From Nostoc sp. PA-18-2419 (GTDB taxonomy: Bacteria > Cyanobacteriota > Cyanobacteriia > Cyanobacteriales > Nostocaceae), in NCBI RefSeq assembly GCF_005869855.1, contig NZ_SZNH01000029.1, positions 13,375-59,647 on the forward strand: 46,273 bases of DNA. Direction: 5' to 3'. The notes beneath the pieces are model-generated. The model searched no databases and was not told where the DNA came from. It saw only the letters and a program-made list of their open reading frames with translations. How positions within the stretch are numbered: the first letter of the stretch is position 1; the number at the start of each line of letters is the position of its first letter. The translations under genes and the position numbers were made by a program. Shown here one piece after another: positions 8,407-18,397 of the stretch.

Positions 8407-9195
8407 ATGGAAACATTTAATCAAAGGTCTATGAGTACTATGCATTCATCGGGTCAATTCGACGACCTTAAGGATACTGCTTTGGGCTTAGTTTCTACCC
8501 TCAGCTTCCCAGCAATCGTTGGGACAGCAGATATGATGCTCAAATCTGCTGGAGTTCACCTAGTTGGCTATGAAAAAATTGGTAGCGGTCATTGTACCGC
8601 GATCGTCCGGGGTGGAATTGCGGATGTACGTCTTGCGGTAGAATCAGGTGTCCAAACTGCTGAACAGTTTGGTCAGTTGGTTTCTAGCTTGGTGATTCCC
8701 CGACCTTATCCCAACTTAGATATAGTACTTCCGATCACAGCCCGTTTTACTAAATTGATGGAGGAAGGCAATTCCAGTCGTCTGAGTAATCAGGCAATTG
8801 GTTTGGTAGAAACGCGAGGATTTCCAGCGATGGTGGGCGCGTGTGATGCCATGCTCAAAGCTGCTGATGTTCATTTGGCAGCTTATGAGAAAATTGGTGC
8901 GGGTTTGTGTACAGCGATTATTCGTGGTTCTGTAGCCAATGTTGCCGTAGCAGTGGAAGCTGGGATGTTTGAGGCAGAACGCATTGGGGAGTTAAATGCA
9001 GTGATGGTGATTCCTCGACCCCTAGACGAAATGGAACAAACCTTGCCATTAGCAAGTTGCTGGATAGAAGAAAATCAACCGTTAAACTTGCCAGTGAATA
9101 TTAAAGAGCAAGTTGCCGAAATTGAAATGTTAAGATTACCAGATTTAACTAAACTACCGACAAAAGTTGCAGAAGAATTATGGAATGATGAATGA
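8407..9195 (+). CDS. ccmO: Carboxysome shell protein CcmO (tandem BMC domains)
   Basis: A tandem-BMC protein forming pseudohexameric trimers thought to occupy facet joints of the shell. Two BMC domains are clear: the first runs from ALGLVSTLSFPAIVG to RPYPNLDIVLP, the second from AIGLVETRGFPAMVG to RPLDEMEQTLP. The pore segments are YEKIGSG and YEKIGAG. I use the ATG at 8407 (262 residues); a TTG at 8374 would add eleven and an ATG at 8431 would trim eight. A short acidic tail (about 40 residues) after the second domain is CcmO-typical. It starts 56 bases after ccmN. In many beta-cyanobacteria ccmO lies away from the main operon; here it is attached. Confidence 0.93.
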   Translation: METFNQRSMSTMHSSGQFDDLKDTALGLVSTLSFPAIVGTADMMLKSAGVHLVGYEKIGSGHCTAIVRGGIADVRLAVESGVQTAEQFGQLVSSLVIPRPYPNLDIVLPITARFTKLMEEGNSSRLSNQAIGLVETRGFPAMVGACDAMLKAADVHLAAYEKIGAGLCTAIIRGSVANVAVAVEAGMFEAERIGELNAVMVIPRPLDEMEQTLPLASCWIEENQPLNLPVNIKEQVAEIEMLRLPDLTKLPTKVAEELWNDE

Positions 9196-9451
9196 AGAAC
9201 AAAGAATTGTGAGTCCACATTCAGCATTCAACATTCACCGTTAACTAGAAGGCATCTTACGCTTTTCTTATTGTTTTGATAATAACTTCTTCAATTGCAA
9301 AATAAAATATTTTTCTTTAAATAGCGATAATAGAGTTTTATCTATAATAAATAAAACTCCTGACTTTCTATAAGTATCGCTATATAAATTGCAACTGTTT
9401 CAGTAATACTAGATATATATCTATGAATTGCTATTTACAGGAGAATCTACC

Positions 9452-10393
9452 TTGAATCAAGCGACGCTGCACCAGTTAAAAGTGTTCGAGGCAGCGGCAC
9501 GGCACAGTAGCTTTACTCGTGCTGCTGAGGAATTATTTCTCACTCAACCTACTGTTTCTATGCAGATTAAGCAACTGACAAAATCCGTAGGATTGCCATT
9601 ATTTGAGCAGGTGGGGAAGCGGTTGTATTTGACAGAGGCAGGAAGAGAATTATTTGCTACTTGTCGGCAGATTTTTGATAATATAGCCCAGTTTGAAATG
9701 AAAGTAGCAGATTTAAAAGGGTTAAAACAAGGACAACTACGATTGGCAGTGATTACAACAGCCAAATATTTTATCCCTCGTTTGTTAGGGCGGTTTTGCG
9801 AACTTTATCCCGGAATAGATATCTCGCTACAAGTCACAAATCACGAACAAATTTTGGAACGGATGACTCAAAATTTGGATGACTTGTATATTATGAGCCA
9901 AATTCCAGAGAATATGGATATAACTTGCCAACCATTTTTAGAAAACCCCTTAATAGTCTTTGCACCGATTAATCATCCTTTATCGAGAGAAAAAAATATT
10001 CCCATACAACGTCTGGCTGAAGAACCTTTTATTATGAGGGAACCAGGTTCGGGAACCCGTCGTGCTGTCCAAAGCTTATTTGATGAACAAGAGGTGAAGG
10101 TAAAAGTCAAGCTGGAATTAGGAAGTAATGAAGCAATTAAACAAGCGATTGTAGGTGGTTTAGGAATTTCTGTTTTATCTCGCCATACCTTACTATTAGA
10201 CGCAGCAGAGTTCAGCATTTTAGATGTTCAATATTTCCCTATTAAGCGAGATTGGTACATGGTTTACCCATCTGGAAAACAGCTATCTATCGTTGCTCGT
10301 GCCTATTATGATTATCTGCTAGCTGCGGCGAAAACTATTGTAGAGCAAAACGCTACTTATAAATATAGTACGGTTGAAGCAATTCCTGGATAA
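9452..10393 (+). CDS. cmpR: LysR-family regulator, CmpR type (inorganic carbon response)
   Basis: A LysR-type regulator with N-terminal winged helix (LHQLKVFEAAARHSSFTRAA, TQPTVSMQIKQL) and a substrate-binding-like C-terminal domain. The sequence pattern LKGLKQGQLRLAVITTAKYF and FIMREPGSGTRRAVQ resembles CmpR, the activator of bicarbonate transporter (cmp) genes at low CO2. CmpR-type proteins sense 2-phosphoglycolate or RuBP in characterised strains. The start is chosen at TTG 9452, 8 bases after CAGGAG (9438-9443), giving 313 residues; the upstream in-frame TTG at 9428 lacks a ribosome site. It follows ccmO by 256 bases with its own AT-rich promoter region. It could regulate the flanking Ci genes, the cmp operon elsewhere, or both; RbcR/CcmR identity is less likely. 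Confidence 0.8.
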   Translation: MNQATLHQLKVFEAAARHSSFTRAAEELFLTQPTVSMQIKQLTKSVGLPLFEQVGKRLYLTEAGRELFATCRQIFDNIAQFEMKVADLKGLKQGQLRLAVITTAKYFIPRLLGRFCELYPGIDISLQVTNHEQILERMTQNLDDLYIMSQIPENMDITCQPFLENPLIVFAPINHPLSREKNIPIQRLAEEPFIMREPGSGTRRAVQSLFDEQEVKVKVKLELGSNEAIKQAIVGGLGISVLSRHTLLLDAAEFSILDVQYFPIKRDWYMVYPSGKQLSIVARAYYDYLLAAAKTIVEQNATYKYSTVEAIPG

Positions 10394-10539
10394 ACTTAGC
10401 TGATTTGGGATTGAGTACTCTTGGGAAAATGTTTGAATTTTAGTTATTTAATTTTGAATTCTTTAAAGGGGTTGACGGTTACAGCCAGAAACATTAACAA
10501 TTAACCAGCAGAACCATTAAAAATGGGAGAAAACTGGCA

Positions 10540-12168
10540 GTGGTTAACCCGGAAATTCACTCTTGGCGCAAAATAGTAGAAAGCGAGATTGTAGCTGTTA
10601 TCGTCTACGCGGATAGAGCATTGGTGACACGACGGGGTGTAGTTTATTTAACAGGAGTTGAACGGGAATTAATAATTACTCCAGTGCCAATAACTCTAGA
10701 AACTGAGTCTGTCAGGGCTGGTGGTACGGGTACAGTAGGGGTACGGTTGCAGGGAGTGAGTAGCGATCGCATTTACACTACTGAGCCTATGGCAGAAAGA
10801 GTAGCACATTTGACAAGGCAAATTCAGCAATTAGAGGCAGAAAAACGCCATTTGCAAGCCCAAGTGGATGCTTTAGCTTTGCAGTCCAGTTTTATAGAAG
10901 GTTTACGCGAAAAAACAGAGGAACCTTTTGCACAGAGTTTGTCGCGAAAAAATCTTAGTCTGAGCGAAACTTTGGATTTTCTCAACTTTCTCGGAAGCCA
11001 GTATGGTGAATATGCGATCGCATCTGGAGAATGCAAAGCGCAATATCAGGAATTAGACAAACAACTGCAAGCACTCCACAACTCACTGCAAAAAATCCAA
11101 ACACCGCATCCCAAAGAAAGTTTGAGCTTAGTTGTAGCAGTTGAAGTTACGGGTGAAGGCGAGTTTGAACTAGAGGTCTCATACTTGGTGAATCGTGCCA
11201 GTTGGACTCCGCTATATGACTTGCGTTTTAGCACTACGAGCAATATCGTACATTTGAGTTACCTTGCAGAAATTACTCAAAGCAGTGGCGAAGATTGGAT
11301 TGGTGCAAATCTCACCCTTTCTACAGCAAAACCCGGTTTAGGTACACTTCCACCCAAACTTGAACCTTGGTATATTGATAGCCCACGTCTACAAATAGCG
11401 CGACAACGACGAGCAAGATTTGCTGCACAGTCACCAATGCTGCCTAGCATACCAGCTCCAGCTAGTGAAGAAAATTGGCAAGAACAAGACGAAGTTACAG
11501 AGGATAATCCAATCGCTGCGGAAATTGTTGCAGCAGAAGTATCCAAAGAAGGGAGTGTAGTTACCTTTAAATTAAATGGTGGTGGTAACATTCCTAGCGA
11601 TGGCGCACCCCATAAAACGACTATTTTTAATGATGATTATCCTTGTAACTTTGATTATGTGGCAATGCCGCGCTTGGTAAGTTTTGCTTATCTGCAAGCA
11701 AATGTGAAAAATAGTCCCAACGGTGCAACTTTGTTACCAGGTAAAGCGAATATTTTCCGCAACAATGTTTTTATTGGTAGCACTGGGTTAGAAAATATTG
11801 CACCAGGGCAAGAATTTAAACTGAATTTGGGAATTGATGAAGGTTTAAAAATTGAGCGTGACTTAGTTGAACGTCTAGTAGACAAAAGATTAATTAGCAA
11901 CCTGCGCCGGATTACTTATAGTTACCGATTAGTAATTACTAACTTACTCGATAAAGAAGCAAATCTTAAAGTAACTGAACAATTACCTGTAAGCCGCAAC
12001 GAGCAAATTAAAGTGCGTTTGATTCGTACTAACCCACAAATTCAACTTGGTGAAATGGGTATTTTAGAATGGCAGTTAAGTCTTGCATTACAGGAGCGGC
12101 GAGAGATTCATTACCAATTCACTGTTGAACATCCGCCAGAATTAGCGGTGTTTGGACTAGATATTTAG
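10540..12168 (+). CDS. Mucoidy inhibitor MuiA-like protein (DUF4140/DUF4139)
   Basis: A 542-residue protein with an N-terminal DUF4140-type segment (residues about 12-115, AVIVYADRALVTRRG), a coiled coil at about 85-125, and a C-terminal DUF4139 beta-rich domain beginning near SYLVNRASWTPLYDLR. This is the layout of the MuiA/YjhU-like family, whose biochemical role is unknown. The name comes from an effect on capsule in Legionella-like or Pseudomonas work and should not be over-read. Start is GTG 10540, with GGGAG at 10525-10529. No signal peptide. The gene is alone; neighbours give no functional clue. Confidence 0.75.
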   Translation: MVNPEIHSWRKIVESEIVAVIVYADRALVTRRGVVYLTGVERELIITPVPITLETESVRAGGTGTVGVRLQGVSSDRIYTTEPMAERVAHLTRQIQQLEAEKRHLQAQVDALALQSSFIEGLREKTEEPFAQSLSRKNLSLSETLDFLNFLGSQYGEYAIASGECKAQYQELDKQLQALHNSLQKIQTPHPKESLSLVVAVEVTGEGEFELEVSYLVNRASWTPLYDLRFSTTSNIVHLSYLAEITQSSGEDWIGANLTLSTAKPGLGTLPPKLEPWYIDSPRLQIARQRRARFAAQSPMLPSIPAPASEENWQEQDEVTEDNPIAAEIVAAEVSKEGSVVTFKLNGGGNIPSDGAPHKTTIFNDDYPCNFDYVAMPRLVSFAYLQANVKNSPNGATLLPGKANIFRNNVFIGSTGLENIAPGQEFKLNLGIDEGLKIERDLVERLVDKRLISNLRRITYSYRLVITNLLDKEANLKVTEQLPVSRNEQIKVRLIRTNPQIQLGEMGILEWQLSLALQERREIHYQFTVEHPPELAVFGLDI

Positions 12169-12416
12169 AGCTATTCTATTATTTTAAATTAATTTGGCAA
12201 ATATTAATTATTTTGAGCCAAAAAATCTATTTATTCCTAATAATAAACTTTTTCTTCTTTGTAAGACTTACATACTCGCATACAACAATTATTTCCCCAA
12301 TTAACATTTTAACAGGTAATGTCTATCTGCTCTTATTACTTTATTTTAGATACTCTTTTCTATGCAGCTAGATACTAAATTAGTATTACAAGTGGAATTA
12401 TTTATAGGAGAGACAG

Positions 12417-12842
12417 ATGATGAACGAAAAACAGCGTGTGGAAGCACAAAACCAAAATCAAACCTCCCTTGAAACATCCTCCAATGCTGATTCTACTGAT
12501 TTGGAAGGCCAAAACCAAAGCCAAACCTTCTCTGATTCTAATGCTCATGTGATTGCAACGGGATTAGGAGGAGCAGGAGGTGGGATTGCAGGAGCGGCAT
12601 TGGGTCGCTCAATCGCTGGTAAGGTAGGTGCTGCGATTGGTGGGGTTGCAGGAGCAATTACTGGTGGAGTTGCAGCCAACAAGCTAGTAGAGTATGCAGA
12701 GGAATTTATTGAAGAACTCCAGCCGACAGTGGGATTGAGATTAGGAGCTAATCATAAACCAATTGAATTAGCTCGTCATTACACTTGGGAAGAATTAAAA
12801 GCACTATCAAAACCCCAAGGTGGAGAAATGCAAGCCCAGTGA
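12417..12842 (+). CDS. Glycine-zipper-containing hypothetical protein
   Basis: A 141-residue protein. Residues 1-45 are polar, with repeated Gln/Asn/Ser (QNQNQTS, QNQSQTF). Residues about 48-85 are a glycine-zipper stretch (GGAGGGIAGAALG, GGVAGAITGG) that could insert in a membrane as a hairpin. A charged C-terminal part follows. Glycine zippers occur in outer-membrane and pore-forming proteins and in many stress-related small proteins, so no function follows. AGGAG at 12406-12410 lies 6 bases before the first of two adjacent ATGs (12417 and 12420). Confidence 0.75.
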   Translation: MMNEKQRVEAQNQNQTSLETSSNADSTDLEGQNQSQTFSDSNAHVIATGLGGAGGGIAGAALGRSIAGKVGAAIGGVAGAITGGVAANKLVEYAEEFIEELQPTVGLRLGANHKPIELARHYTWEELKALSKPQGGEMQAQ

Positions 12843-12973
12843 TATCATATCCGGTTAATACTTATGACTTATGATATCTGTGAGGGTCGGTAATGCTTCG
12901 GCTTTGCTTAGTATAAATGAGTAATAGGTAATGGGTAATGGCTAATCGTCAGTTACCTATTCCCAATTACCAA

Positions 12974-15900
12974 TTAGACAAGCGATCGCCCAGATACAAT
13001 AATGAAACCGACAGAATCAAGTTTTACTTGCGGTTGGCGAATTCCTTCTAAAATAGCTGCACTTAAAGCTGTTTCTATCTTGAGTTCTTCAGCTAGTGTT
13101 TGATCCCAACTTTGTTGATTTAGCAGTAAGCGTAATTGTTCGACTCTATTGCCTAATTTCTTTTCGGCAACTTTTGCACATTTTTCGCACAATTCTATCA
13201 AATCGGGACGATTGGTAAGTAATGCTAAAGAAGCGTTACGCACTTGATAGCAAAAGTTTTGCCATTTATTAGGGTCAACAAAATTGTCAATAATTTCTAA
13301 GCGCTCTTTTGCTAAATTGTAATCTCGTTGTTGATAATTGTTTTTGTCTTTATATGGACGTTGCAAGATATTCAACAGGATTTTATCTTCTACAGCAGAT
13401 ATTGACTCGTTGCGACCATCAATATAGATAGTTTCGATAATTGGCGGAAATAGAGCATCTACACGTCGCTGCAAAATTTTGAATTGAGAATTATCGAGTT
13501 TGTAATCGATAAAAACTTGTTTGGCAATTTTCAAATTTGTTTCAACTATATAATTGTATTGGAAACCAAACCATTCCTTGCCTTCTTTAGCATCCCAAGA
13601 TGTATCAGTGCGCCACATGGCAAAGGCTTGACCCCGGTCATCCCAATCTATATAGTTCGACAATGCTTCTACAAATCCTTCCCCAATTCGCAAAAGTTTA
13701 ATCCCAGAATTTTGATTTGCTATCCTGCGGTTATAAGTACCAAATTGGTCTAAATAACTGTCAGCAAAACGGGTTTTTAACTCATTTATCGGCACCAAAG
13801 TCCGAGTTATCGGTTGATAACGTTTGATTTCTGATGAATCTGGGTTAGTAATTGCTTTGAAATTAAGTGCGTCACAAATCCAACCTTCAATTGCTCGCTT
13901 CATTTCCAAATGGCGAGCATCATAATTATCTAAATCTTGAAAATATTCGGTTGCAATTTCATCAGTAGCATCAATTTCATCTAAAGCATTCTGTTCGCTA
14001 ATCTTGACAATTTCGGCTTGGATTTGTGCTTTAATTGGCTCAATCATATGCAGCAGTCCAACAGCACTTGATTCAAATAAAGCTGCTTCTAATTCTGGCA
14101 ATTTGTCATCTACATAAAACTGGAAACTGGCAATTGATTGTTGAAAAATCCCAAATCCATCTTTCAATACTTGATACCAAGCATTGTGGGGACTATCTTC
14201 TAAATAAGGACCAATCAATACACAAGATTGGACTCCAATTTTGCTACCAATTCGGTCAAGCCTGCCAATTCTTTGCTCTAATTGATTAGGTGACCAAGGA
14301 AGGTCAAAATGAATTAACCAGTCAGCAAACTGGAGATTACGTCCTTCTTCTCCAGAACGATCACATACTAAAATAAAACAGTTGGGATTGTTTTTAAATC
14401 TATTTAAGCCTTCTTCAACTTTGTCTGGTGATTCTCCAAATTGATGGCTGACTACTGTCTCTGTACCAAAGGTATCAGATAAATAGCGCACAATCTCTGC
14501 ACAACTTTGGACAAAACTGGTAAATATAATAAATTTAGGGAAAATCTCGCCTGCTATTGGTCTACGAATTCTCTGCTGTATCCTGGTCAGAAATTCTTTT
14601 TGATTTCTACGAACATTTGGCGGAATTTTGAAGTATGTACCTAGTTGATTCAGCAGTACTGTTCTGAGATTTTCTTTACGTTCTCCATCTTCTACAGGTT
14701 GACGAATAATCTTCAGTAAAGATTGCAAAATCTCTTCTTCACCTGCGAATTTGGGAGTTGTAGTTAGTAAGCGAATATCATCTTCTTTAAATTCCCCAAT
14801 CAGTTTAGCATGAGGTTTCCCGGTTAAACGAGTTGTAATTACTTGTTCTAAAATACCTAACCAAGTACCAGAAGCAAGGAATAACAACAGAAAAATTCGT
14901 TGATATTGCTTTTGATTGGAAGCAACAGTACGCCATTGATTAATGAGTTCGTGAATCTCCAGCGATCGCTCATCTAAATCGTATTCTTCTTTTGGTGTAA
15001 AATTGCGGTCAAATATCACATCTTCCACCGCAGCGCGACGGTTGCGAAGCATTCGCCGATGTAATCGATAGGTATCACTGATGTGGGTGCGAATTGCTTG
15101 GATGATTTGATTTTGCTCAGCCGAATTGACTGATAAACATTTTTCTAAATCATCCGCTAACTTTAGTAAATATTTATCTTCAGTAAATAGGTTACGTAAT
15201 TCTTGTAAGTTGTTTTTCAATACAAGAGGCTTTGCATCTTCTTGCAAAGCAAGCAAAACTTTCCCAATTTGCTGGCGGCTGGCAACTTTAGCACGAAAAC
15301 CTGCGATATCGTCTAGTTTATAGGTTGTAGGGTCGAGCAAGTGCAACATTGCTAGAAAATCTTGCTCGTGATTTACAACAGGAGTAGCGGATAATAAAAG
15401 CAAGCGATCGCTTTTATGAGCCAGTTGTTTGCAAGTCTCAAAACGCTGGCGTACTGCTGCATCTTTAGAGGTCGCCATCGCTGCGATATGATGCGCTTCA
15501 TCTAATATGAAACAGCCTATTTTAGCTCTGAGATTAATTTTGTGAATATCTTCAACCGCTACTACCGCCACGCGTTTGGGAAAATGAGAAATATAAAACT
15601 TGTTTTCTAACTCAGTCCGCCATTGTTGCAGCAAATATTGAGGAACTATTACCACTGCACCTTTTTTTGGTTCATCTAACAGAAATTGACGAAGAATTGC
15701 ACCCGCTTCAATAGTTTTTCCGAGTCCCACCTCGTCTGCTAAAATATAGCGTTGAATTGGGTCTTCTAGTACCCGCCTGACAACTTCCACCTGATGGGGA
15801 TAAAGATTAATATTTGCCGAAATCAGTCCCGTCATTCCGCGACTGATAGCACGTTGCTGAATCAAAGATTTGACAAAAGCTAATCTTTTGTCGTGGAAGT

Positions 15901-16276
15901 AGGGCGTTTCATGACCCTTCATTGCTAAAGTTTCAATTGGGTCTGTGTTGGGTAAATTACAACGGACGTAAATTTCTTCTTCCGTTACAATTGCAGTTTT
16001 CTTGTCTGGCAAATCAACTTGATATAGTTCTGTCTCTTCATCCCAAGCGAAAATTCTGCCAACGAGCCATTTATCTTGAGTTTGGGACTTGATATAACAT
16101 CGCGCTTGGGGTTCAAGCCTAACTTGAGAGAGCGAATTTAAAGGTAACGTTTTTTTCAGACGTTGCCCCATAGAGCAGAAATACTCAACGATCGCATTAC
16201 TCTCAGATATTTCGATAACTTTTCCTATACCCAAATTATTATTCTGGGACTGTACTAATAAACCAAGCTCAATCAT
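12974..16276 (-). CDS. SNF2/RapA-like superfamily 2 ATPase, orphan
   Basis: A 1100-residue SWI2/SNF2-family ATPase. Walker A (DEVGLGKT, 181-188), DEAH box (259-262), SATP (296-299) and the C-terminal helicase lobe motifs (SGEEGRNLQ, 641-649; QRIGRLDRIG, 668-677) are all intact, so it should be an active DNA translocase or nucleoprotein remodeller. A Tudor/SH3-like N-terminal 110 residues (LGIGKVIEISESNAIVEYF) resembles RapA-type proteins. The C-terminal 400 residues are not recognised. Similar large SNF2 proteins are annotated DpdE in 7-deazaguanine DNA-modification (dpd) clusters or appear in defence islands; no partner methylase, nuclease or dpd gene lies in this window, so that assignment is not made. 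Convergent with the glycine-zipper gene. Confidence 0.85.
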   Translation of the reverse strand: MIELGLLVQSQNNNLGIGKVIEISESNAIVEYFCSMGQRLKKTLPLNSLSQVRLEPQARCYIKSQTQDKWLVGRIFAWDEETELYQVDLPDKKTAIVTEEEIYVRCNLPNTDPIETLAMKGHETPYFHDKRLAFVKSLIQQRAISRGMTGLISANINLYPHQVEVVRRVLEDPIQRYILADEVGLGKTIEAGAILRQFLLDEPKKGAVVIVPQYLLQQWRTELENKFYISHFPKRVAVVAVEDIHKINLRAKIGCFILDEAHHIAAMATSKDAAVRQRFETCKQLAHKSDRLLLLSATPVVNHEQDFLAMLHLLDPTTYKLDDIAGFRAKVASRQQIGKVLLALQEDAKPLVLKNNLQELRNLFTEDKYLLKLADDLEKCLSVNSAEQNQIIQAIRTHISDTYRLHRRMLRNRRAAVEDVIFDRNFTPKEEYDLDERSLEIHELINQWRTVASNQKQYQRIFLLLFLASGTWLGILEQVITTRLTGKPHAKLIGEFKEDDIRLLTTTPKFAGEEEILQSLLKIIRQPVEDGERKENLRTVLLNQLGTYFKIPPNVRRNQKEFLTRIQQRIRRPIAGEIFPKFIIFTSFVQSCAEIVRYLSDTFGTETVVSHQFGESPDKVEEGLNRFKNNPNCFILVCDRSGEEGRNLQFADWLIHFDLPWSPNQLEQRIGRLDRIGSKIGVQSCVLIGPYLEDSPHNAWYQVLKDGFGIFQQSIASFQFYVDDKLPELEAALFESSAVGLLHMIEPIKAQIQAEIVKISEQNALDEIDATDEIATEYFQDLDNYDARHLEMKRAIEGWICDALNFKAITNPDSSEIKRYQPITRTLVPINELKTRFADSYLDQFGTYNRRIANQNSGIKLLRIGEGFVEALSNYIDWDDRGQAFAMWRTDTSWDAKEGKEWFGFQYNYIVETNLKIAKQVFIDYKLDNSQFKILQRRVDALFPPIIETIYIDGRNESISAVEDKILLNILQRPYKDKNNYQQRDYNLAKERLEIIDNFVDPNKWQNFCYQVRNASLALLTNRPDLIELCEKCAKVAEKKLGNRVEQLRLLLNQQSWDQTLAEELKIETALSAAILEGIRQPQVKLDSVGFIIVSGRSLV

Positions 16277-16754
16277 AGATCCAGTCCCCTAAACAAACTA
16301 AAAGTACCTTCCAGACTAGTTTACTAACCTATATCTGGTAGTATTGCAGATCAACATTATAGTTGATGAACGCAGAAGGCTGAAGGCACTTCGGCAAAGT
16401 GTTGCCCCAGGCTAGCCAGAAGACTTCTCACCGAATGCTGGGTAAAAATACTAGTTCTCAGTCTTTAGTCCTTACGATTGCCTCTTACTTATTGCTGAAA
16501 AAAACTAATTTTTATACTAGTAAAATATAATTTTTTTAGATGTTATAGTTAATTTAATTAATAAGAATCTAAATTATATCGATGTGTATTTATAAGATTT
16601 TTCAGTAAAAATAATGCTTGGATTATAATTAGATTAACTTGATAATTTAATTCGATAACTGCCTGCGATCACTATTTATAGAAACTAAAAAAATACCTAT
16701 AAATCTAATGGTATTACGTACTTTTGAAATATTAGAAAAAATAGTAAAGCTCTC
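16277..16754. other. Intergenic region, divergent promoters
   Basis: 478 bases between the SNF2 gene (leftward) and the fibrillin-like gene (rightward). The right half (16500-16740) is very AT-rich and probably holds the promoter of the fibrillin-like gene. The left part (16370-16445) has imperfect short inverted repeats. No gene seen. Confidence 0.5.
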
Positions 16755-17369
16755 ATGACAGCTGATTTAATATCTACAAGTGAGTTTATAACTGTACTAT
16801 CCCAGGCTGTGGCTGCGTATCGAGGACAGATAGGCACACCCCCTAGTACTGAAACATTAGTAAATGCCTTGTTACAAGCAGAAAAAGCTGCTAAGCAACA
16901 ACGGCTAAACTATCCATTTGAATCTCTTTTAGGAAAATGGCGGCTTTGCTTTGCTACTGGTACGAAGAAAGTTAGACAACGAGGAGGAATTGTATTAGGC
17001 AAGGGTTTGTATGTGCCCAAATTTGTTACAATTAATATTTCTTTTAATGCAAATTTAGAACCAGATTTAGATAAAGGCGAAATTGATAATCAGGTTGAAT
17101 TACTCCCTATATTGTTAAAGCTTACTGGCCCAGTGCAATACATGGGGAAGAAAAATTTATTGGCATTTGACTTTAATCGTATACTCATCAGTTTGTTCGG
17201 TCGTGTTGTCTACAACAGACACATTCGCTCTGGTAGAGTCCAGTCTGAGGATTTTTATAGCCAGCCCATAGCTAAACTGTCATTTTTTGCCTTCTTTTTA
17301 GTAACAGAAGATTTCATTGCAGCTCGGGGGCGTGGCGGAGGACTAGCACTTTGGATTCGAGAAAGTTAA
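16755..17369 (+). CDS. Plastid-lipid-associated/fibrillin-like protein
   Basis: A 204-residue soluble protein. The segment LLGKWRLCFATGTKK (residues about 55-69) matches the opening strand of the PAP/fibrillin domain (L.G.W.LL.T), and the C-terminal RGRGGGLALWIRES resembles the family's closing strand. Fibrillins are lipocalin-like proteins of plastoglobules and thylakoids, implicated in lipid and quinone handling and photoprotection. Cyanobacterial members are poorly studied. The match is by pattern only. The N-terminal 40 residues are helical, with no signal peptide. Confidence 0.5.
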   Translation: MTADLISTSEFITVLSQAVAAYRGQIGTPPSTETLVNALLQAEKAAKQQRLNYPFESLLGKWRLCFATGTKKVRQRGGIVLGKGLYVPKFVTINISFNANLEPDLDKGEIDNQVELLPILLKLTGPVQYMGKKNLLAFDFNRILISLFGRVVYNRHIRSGRVQSEDFYSQPIAKLSFFAFFLVTEDFIAARGRGGGLALWIRES

Positions 17370-17410
17370 GAAAACACAAATCAGAATTCTGAAAACTTTG
17401 AGACACAATG

Positions 17411-18397
17411 CTAAAGAATCTGTGAATGGGACTTAGTTAAGATTTCTAAAAGCGATCGCTCTATAACTTCACTGACAAATTGATTGCCTTGTAAGTTCAG
17501 GTGAATGTGGTCGTGAAACAAACCTTTGGGGTCGGGATTTGAATTAAATATTGGTAAAAAGTCGATATAGTTAATTTGCTGCACTTTAGCAAAATCGCTC
17601 AAGCGCTGGCGTGCTTTGATTTCATAATCGCGGGAACCTGGTTCGCCAATTTCTCGCAACAAGGGAGTCATGACTAGCAAAAATTCACTGTTAGTTTGAC
17701 GAGTTAGCTGTTGAATTTTACCGATCGCCTCCAAATTAATCCCTACGCGATCGCCTGCTTCGTTATGTACTGCTTTCATTTCTGGAATTGGCTTTTGCTT
17801 AAAAAGATAACGCTGCCAAACTTCCACCAATGCCAAAGGTGGTTTACTATCTGGATAATTGCGATCGCGTCCCACTGGTAAGGAAGTCGGAGCAGTTGCA
17901 AACAAATCATCGGTATTAATTAGTAATACTATTACTTGGGCGTTAAAATTGCTAAACTTCTGTAAATAAGCTAATTCATTTCTTGGCCCCCAAGAGTTAG
18001 CTGAAGCATTTAACACTTCTACTTCCCGATAATTACTGTTAGTTGATGATGAAAAAGAACGCATCATCAAACTGGATATTGTATTATCTCCATCTGTCCA
18101 CCAACCACCATTAGCAATAGAATCACCTAATAGTAAAACTCGCAGCACAGAAGGTGCAGGCGTCTTGGCAATTGGGCTACCTCGCATCGAATACTGATTA
18201 ATTTCAATGCGATTACCAAAACGACGGGTACGCTGGTTAGGAGCCAATAAATAACCGATTTGCTCATCACTAACATAAATCAAGGGATTCCCAAAGCCAA
18301 AGAGCGATCGCAGTCCTATTTCTAACAGAACCAACAATCCCACAACCACCGCCAAAATTGCAAATAGCATTACTTTTATCATTTGTTCATTGGTCAT
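17411..18397 (-). CDS. SGNH/GDSL-type hydrolase, membrane-anchored
   Basis: A 328-residue protein with one N-terminal membrane segment (residues about 8-32), then an SGNH hydrolase domain on the periplasmic side. Block I with the nucleophile Ser93 is LLLGDSIANGG; the Asn block reads NASANSWGP; the closing catalytic pair is Asp296/His299 in HDHIHLNLQGN. Such enzymes are esterases or carbohydrate/peptidoglycan O-acetylesterases; the substrate here is unknown. Transcription converges with the fibrillin-like gene, leaving 41 bases between them. ATG at 18395-18397 follows a heptad repeat (TCATTAG type) at about 18395-18415. Confidence 0.75.
   Translation of the reverse strand: MTNEQMIKVMLFAILAVVVGLLVLLEIGLRSLFGFGNPLIYVSDEQIGYLLAPNQRTRRFGNRIEINQYSMRGSPIAKTPAPSVLRVLLLGDSIANGGWWTDGDNTISSLMMRSFSSSTNSNYREVEVLNASANSWGPRNELAYLQKFSNFNAQVIVLLINTDDLFATAPTSLPVGRDRNYPDSKPPLALVEVWQRYLFKQKPIPEMKAVHNEAGDRVGINLEAIGKIQQLTRQTNSEFLLVMTPLLREIGEPGSRDYEIKARQRLSDFAKVQQINYIDFLPIFNSNPDPKGLFHDHIHLNLQGNQFVSEVIERSLLEILTKSHSQIL

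Noticed and set aside
16370..16450. tRNA or small RNA upstream of the SNF2 gene
   Set aside because: No cloverleaf or terminator can be built; only weak imperfect repeats are present.
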